The notes beneath the pieces were generated by a model. It saw only the letters and a program-made list of their open reading frames with translations. It searched no databases and was not told the origin of the DNA. From the NCBI GenBank assembly GCA_017304275.1, contig JAFKKW010000201.1, forward strand, positions 1 through 16,813: 16,813 bases of DNA. The letters run 5' to 3'. The translations under genes and the position numbers were made by a program. The stretch comes from Hyphomicrobiales bacterium (GTDB taxonomy: Bacteria > Pseudomonadota > Alphaproteobacteria > Rhizobiales > Hyphomicrobiaceae). Of this stretch, positions 14,941 through 16,813 are shown in pieces. Positions within the stretch are counted from its first letter, which is position 1. The number at the start of each line of letters is the position of its first letter.

Positions 14941-14957
14941 CCAAGAAAGATCGTCCT

Positions 14958-16661
14958 TTGACATCATTTACCGAACTTCGCCTCGCCGAGCCGATTCTGA
15001 AGGCCCTCGACGGCGAAGGCTACCAGACCCCCACGCCGATCCAGGCCAAGGCGATCCCGCCGGTCATGGAGGGGCGCAACCTCCTCGGCATCGCGCAGAC
15101 CGGCACCGGCAAGACGGCTGCCTTCGCGCTTCCGATCCTGCACCGGCTTGCCGCCGACCGCCGCCCGGCCCCGCGCAAGGGGTGCCGCGTGCTCGTCCTC
15201 TCGCCCACGCGTGAGCTCTGCTCGCAGATCGGCGACAGCTTCCGCGCCTACGGCCGTCACCTCGGCATCACGGTCGCCGTCGTCTTCGGCGGCGTCGCCC
15301 ATCGCCCGCAGATCCAGGCGCTCGCACGCGGGGTCGACGTTCTCGTGGCGGCGCCCGGCCGCCTGCTCGACCTGATGGAGCAGCGCTGCGCCGACCTGTC
15401 CGGCACCGAGATCTTCGTCCTCGACGAGGCCGACCAGATGCTCGACCTCGGCTTCGTGAAGCCGATCCGCCGCATCGTCTCGCACCTGTCTCACCGCCGC
15501 CAGAACCTGTTCTTCTCGGCCACCATGCCGAAGGAGATTGCGGGCCTGGCCGATGAGTTGCTGAACAACCCCGTCAAGGTGTCGGTCGCGCCGGTCGCCA
15601 CCACCGCCGAGCGCGTGCGCCAGCGCGTAATCCACATCGAGACGGGCAAGAAGCGCGCGCTTCTTGCCCAGCTCCTAGCCGATCCTGAGATGACGCGAAC
15701 CCTCGTGTTCACGCGCACCAAACGCGGCGCGGACCGCGTCGCCCGCCATCTCGAGGGCGCCGGCATGAAGGCCGCCGCCATCCACGGCAACAAGAGCCAG
15801 CGCCAGCGCGAGATCGCGCTCGAGGACTTCAAGCAATCGCGCATCAACGTCCTGGTCGCGACCGACATCGCCGCCCGCGGCATCGACATCGATCTCGTCA
15901 CGCACGTCATCAACTACGAGCTGCCCGAGGTTCCCGAGGCTTACGTGCATCGCATCGGTCGCACGGCGCGCGCCGGTGCCTCCGGCATCGCCATCTCGCT
16001 CTGCGACGCCGAGGAGCGCGACCAGCTCCGGGCCATCGAGCGTCTCACGCGCCAGCAGATCCCGCACGAGGACCGCCGCAACGACCCCTCGATCGTTGCT
16101 GACAAGACGCCCCCGCGCCGCGACGACGGCCAGCCGACGGGCAACGCCCATCGCGGCCATCGCCGTGAGGGCGCCGCCCGCCGCGGCGACCGCGACCATC
16201 GCCGCGCCCAGACGCCTCGCGGCCACGACCGCGGCCGTGATGGCGCGCACGCCGACACCCGCAACGGCGAGCGCCGCGACAACGCCGATCGAGCCCGTGA
16301 ACCGAACGGTCAACGGCAGCGTAACGGTCACCACGACCGCCCCAGCGGCAACGAGCATCGCCCGCGTGAAGCCCGCCAGAATGATCGCAGCCGCGGCAAC
16401 GACGGCGAGGGCTCGCTGCACGGCGTCGCGTTCCTCGCGCGCCCGGCTCACGCCGCCGGAGCACGACGGGAGGGTGATCGCGCCGAGAAGCACGGGCGCC
16501 CGCACGACGGCGACCGCTCGGGTCATCATCACGGGCGGAACCACCATCGTGGCCCCGCCCACACCGCCGCCGGCGGACACGACCGGCCGCGGCGTTCAGG
16601 CTTCGATCGCGTCCACCAAGGCCAGGGCGGCTCACACCGCCACGACCGCGACGCCGGATGA
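14958..16661 (+). CDS. DEAD-box ATP-dependent RNA helicase (RhlE/CsdA-like) with basic tail
   Basis: This protein unwinds RNA duplexes using ATP, in the cytoplasm. I start it at TTG 14958 (MTSFTELRLAEPI, 567 residues) because family proteins begin this way; the frame also opens at another TTG, 14829, which would add 43 unlike residues that run through the structured leader. All core motifs are intact: Q motif GYQTPTPIQ 21-29, AQTGTGKT 46-53, PTREL 83-87, APGR 132-135, DEAD 156-159, SAT 187-189, ATDIAARGID 301-310 and HRIGRTARAG 331-340. From about residue 370 a tail of nearly 200 residues, rich in Arg, His, Gly, Asp and Asn, is probably a disordered RNA-binding region. Such helicases work with cold shock proteins in ribosome assembly and mRNA decay. 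A ten-pair stem follows the stop codon. The exact subfamily is uncertain. Confidence 0.93.
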   Translation: MTSFTELRLAEPILKALDGEGYQTPTPIQAKAIPPVMEGRNLLGIAQTGTGKTAAFALPILHRLAADRRPAPRKGCRVLVLSPTRELCSQIGDSFRAYGRHLGITVAVVFGGVAHRPQIQALARGVDVLVAAPGRLLDLMEQRCADLSGTEIFVLDEADQMLDLGFVKPIRRIVSHLSHRRQNLFFSATMPKEIAGLADELLNNPVKVSVAPVATTAERVRQRVIHIETGKKRALLAQLLADPEMTRTLVFTRTKRGADRVARHLEGAGMKAAAIHGNKSQRQREIALEDFKQSRINVLVATDIAARGIDIDLVTHVINYELPEVPEAYVHRIGRTARAGASGIAISLCDAEERDQLRAIERLTRQQIPHEDRRNDPSIVADKTPPRRDDGQPTGNAHRGHRREGAARRGDRDHRRAQTPRGHDRGRDGAHADTRNGERRDNADRAREPNGQRQRNGHHDRPSGNEHRPREARQNDRSRGNDGEGSLHGVAFLARPAHAAGARREGDRAEKHGRPHDGDRSGHHHGRNHHRGPAHTAAGGHDRPRRSGFDRVHQGQGGSHRHDRDAG

Positions 16662-16668
16662 CCTGAAA

Positions 16669-16693
16669 GCGGAGCTGCACGCCGCAGCTCCGC
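16669..16693 (+). terminator. Strong stem-loop after the helicase stop, no T-run
   Basis: Arms GCGGAGCTGC (16669-16678) and GCAGCTCCGC (16684-16693) form a perfect ten-pair stem with a five-base loop, starting eight bases after the stop codon. The following bases are ACATCACA, so it is not a classical intrinsic terminator. It may cap the 3' end of the mRNA or slow decay, or end transcription with help from a factor. Confidence 0.5.
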
Positions 16694-16773
16694 ACATCAC
16701 AGATGCGATCTGAAATTGGCCGCGGCGCCGGGCGCGAGCCCGCGGGCGGCGACTGTTACGGAATGGAGGACCA

Positions 16774-16813
16774 ATGGCGCGTAAGAAACCCAATCCGAAA
16801 GCCGCATTCGTGC
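16774..16813 (+). CDS. Start of a small conserved protein, cut by the right window edge
   Basis: The ATG at 16774 follows a near-perfect GGAGGA at 16765-16770. Thirteen codons are visible, reading MARKKPNPKAAFV, and the frame is open at the edge. A basic N-terminus of this kind recalls a small conserved alphaproteobacterial protein of unknown function that I remember only loosely, so no function is given. It is 112 bases downstream of the helicase and could be read through from it. Confidence 0.6.
   Translation, partial: MARKKPNPKAAFV

Larger units (their letters stand above)
14637..14957. other. Divergent intergenic region between methyltransferase and helicase
   Basis: This 321-base stretch has no ORF I can support. 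It holds an inverted repeat (14739-14759) and, on the plus strand, a structured helicase leader (14873-14940). No promoter stands out: TTGATA at 14806-14811 is -35-like, but the base run 17 bases later (TGTTGA) is a poor -10. Confidence 0.6.

Noticed and set aside
15675..16580. Antisense ORF of 301 codons opposite the helicase tail
   Set aside because: The Ala/Val-rich translation is what the complement of an Arg/His/Gly-rich coding region gives; the helicase frame is clearly the real one.

Overview
This window looks like chromosomal DNA of a GC-rich alphaproteobacterium, most likely Hyphomicrobiales (Rhizobiales). The inference rests on the mix of families: an extensin-like C-terminal domain protein, a small cysteine-rich-repeat secreted protein, an OpgC acyltransferase, a DUF2165 membrane protein, a CspA-type cold shock protein and a DEAD-box helicase with a basic tail. 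I see no insertion sequence, phage gene, CRISPR array, tRNA or rRNA.

Layout. Everything from position 1 to about 13350 is coded on the minus strand. Reading left to right in coordinates: a secreted CxxC protein cut by the left edge (1-169); an extensin-like secreted protein with a long insertion (322-1401); a Cys-rich/Lys-rich secreted protein with a short tandem repeat (1653-2120); a CPA2 cation/proton antiporter with a TrkA-N domain (2267-4063); a tight cluster of a mini PQQ-type propeller protein, a DUF2165 membrane protein, an SGNH hydrolase and OpgC (4346-7243); an aminoglycoside-phosphotransferase-like kinase (7367-8176); a small zinc-ribbon-like protein (8270-8551); a lipoprotein of unknown function (8697-9542); and an iron-uptake pair, a PepSY-TM (FoxB/PiuB-like) protein and a TonB-dependent siderophore receptor (9676-13350).

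The strand switches at about 13350-13757. This 406-base divergent region holds direct repeats, two palindromic candidate operators, a good promoter and a structured leader for the plus-strand cspA gene (13757-13972), which ends in a clear intrinsic terminator. A minus-strand SAM methyltransferase follows (14031-14636). Next comes a plus-strand DEAD-box helicase (14958-16661), probably starting at TTG and preceded by a leader that can form alternative hairpins. Last is the start of a small plus-strand gene cut by the right edge (16774-16813).

How they work together. Three functional themes are visible. The opgC-SGNH-DUF2165 cluster is an envelope module, probably for acyl decoration of periplasmic or surface glycans. 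The TonB receptor and PepSY protein form a ferric-siderophore uptake and reduction pair. The cspA and helicase genes, both with structured leaders, look like cold or RNA-structure stress functions. No clearly new multi-gene defence or mobile system is visible. The most interesting signals are the RNA leaders, the OpgC/SGNH cluster and several unusual secreted proteins.
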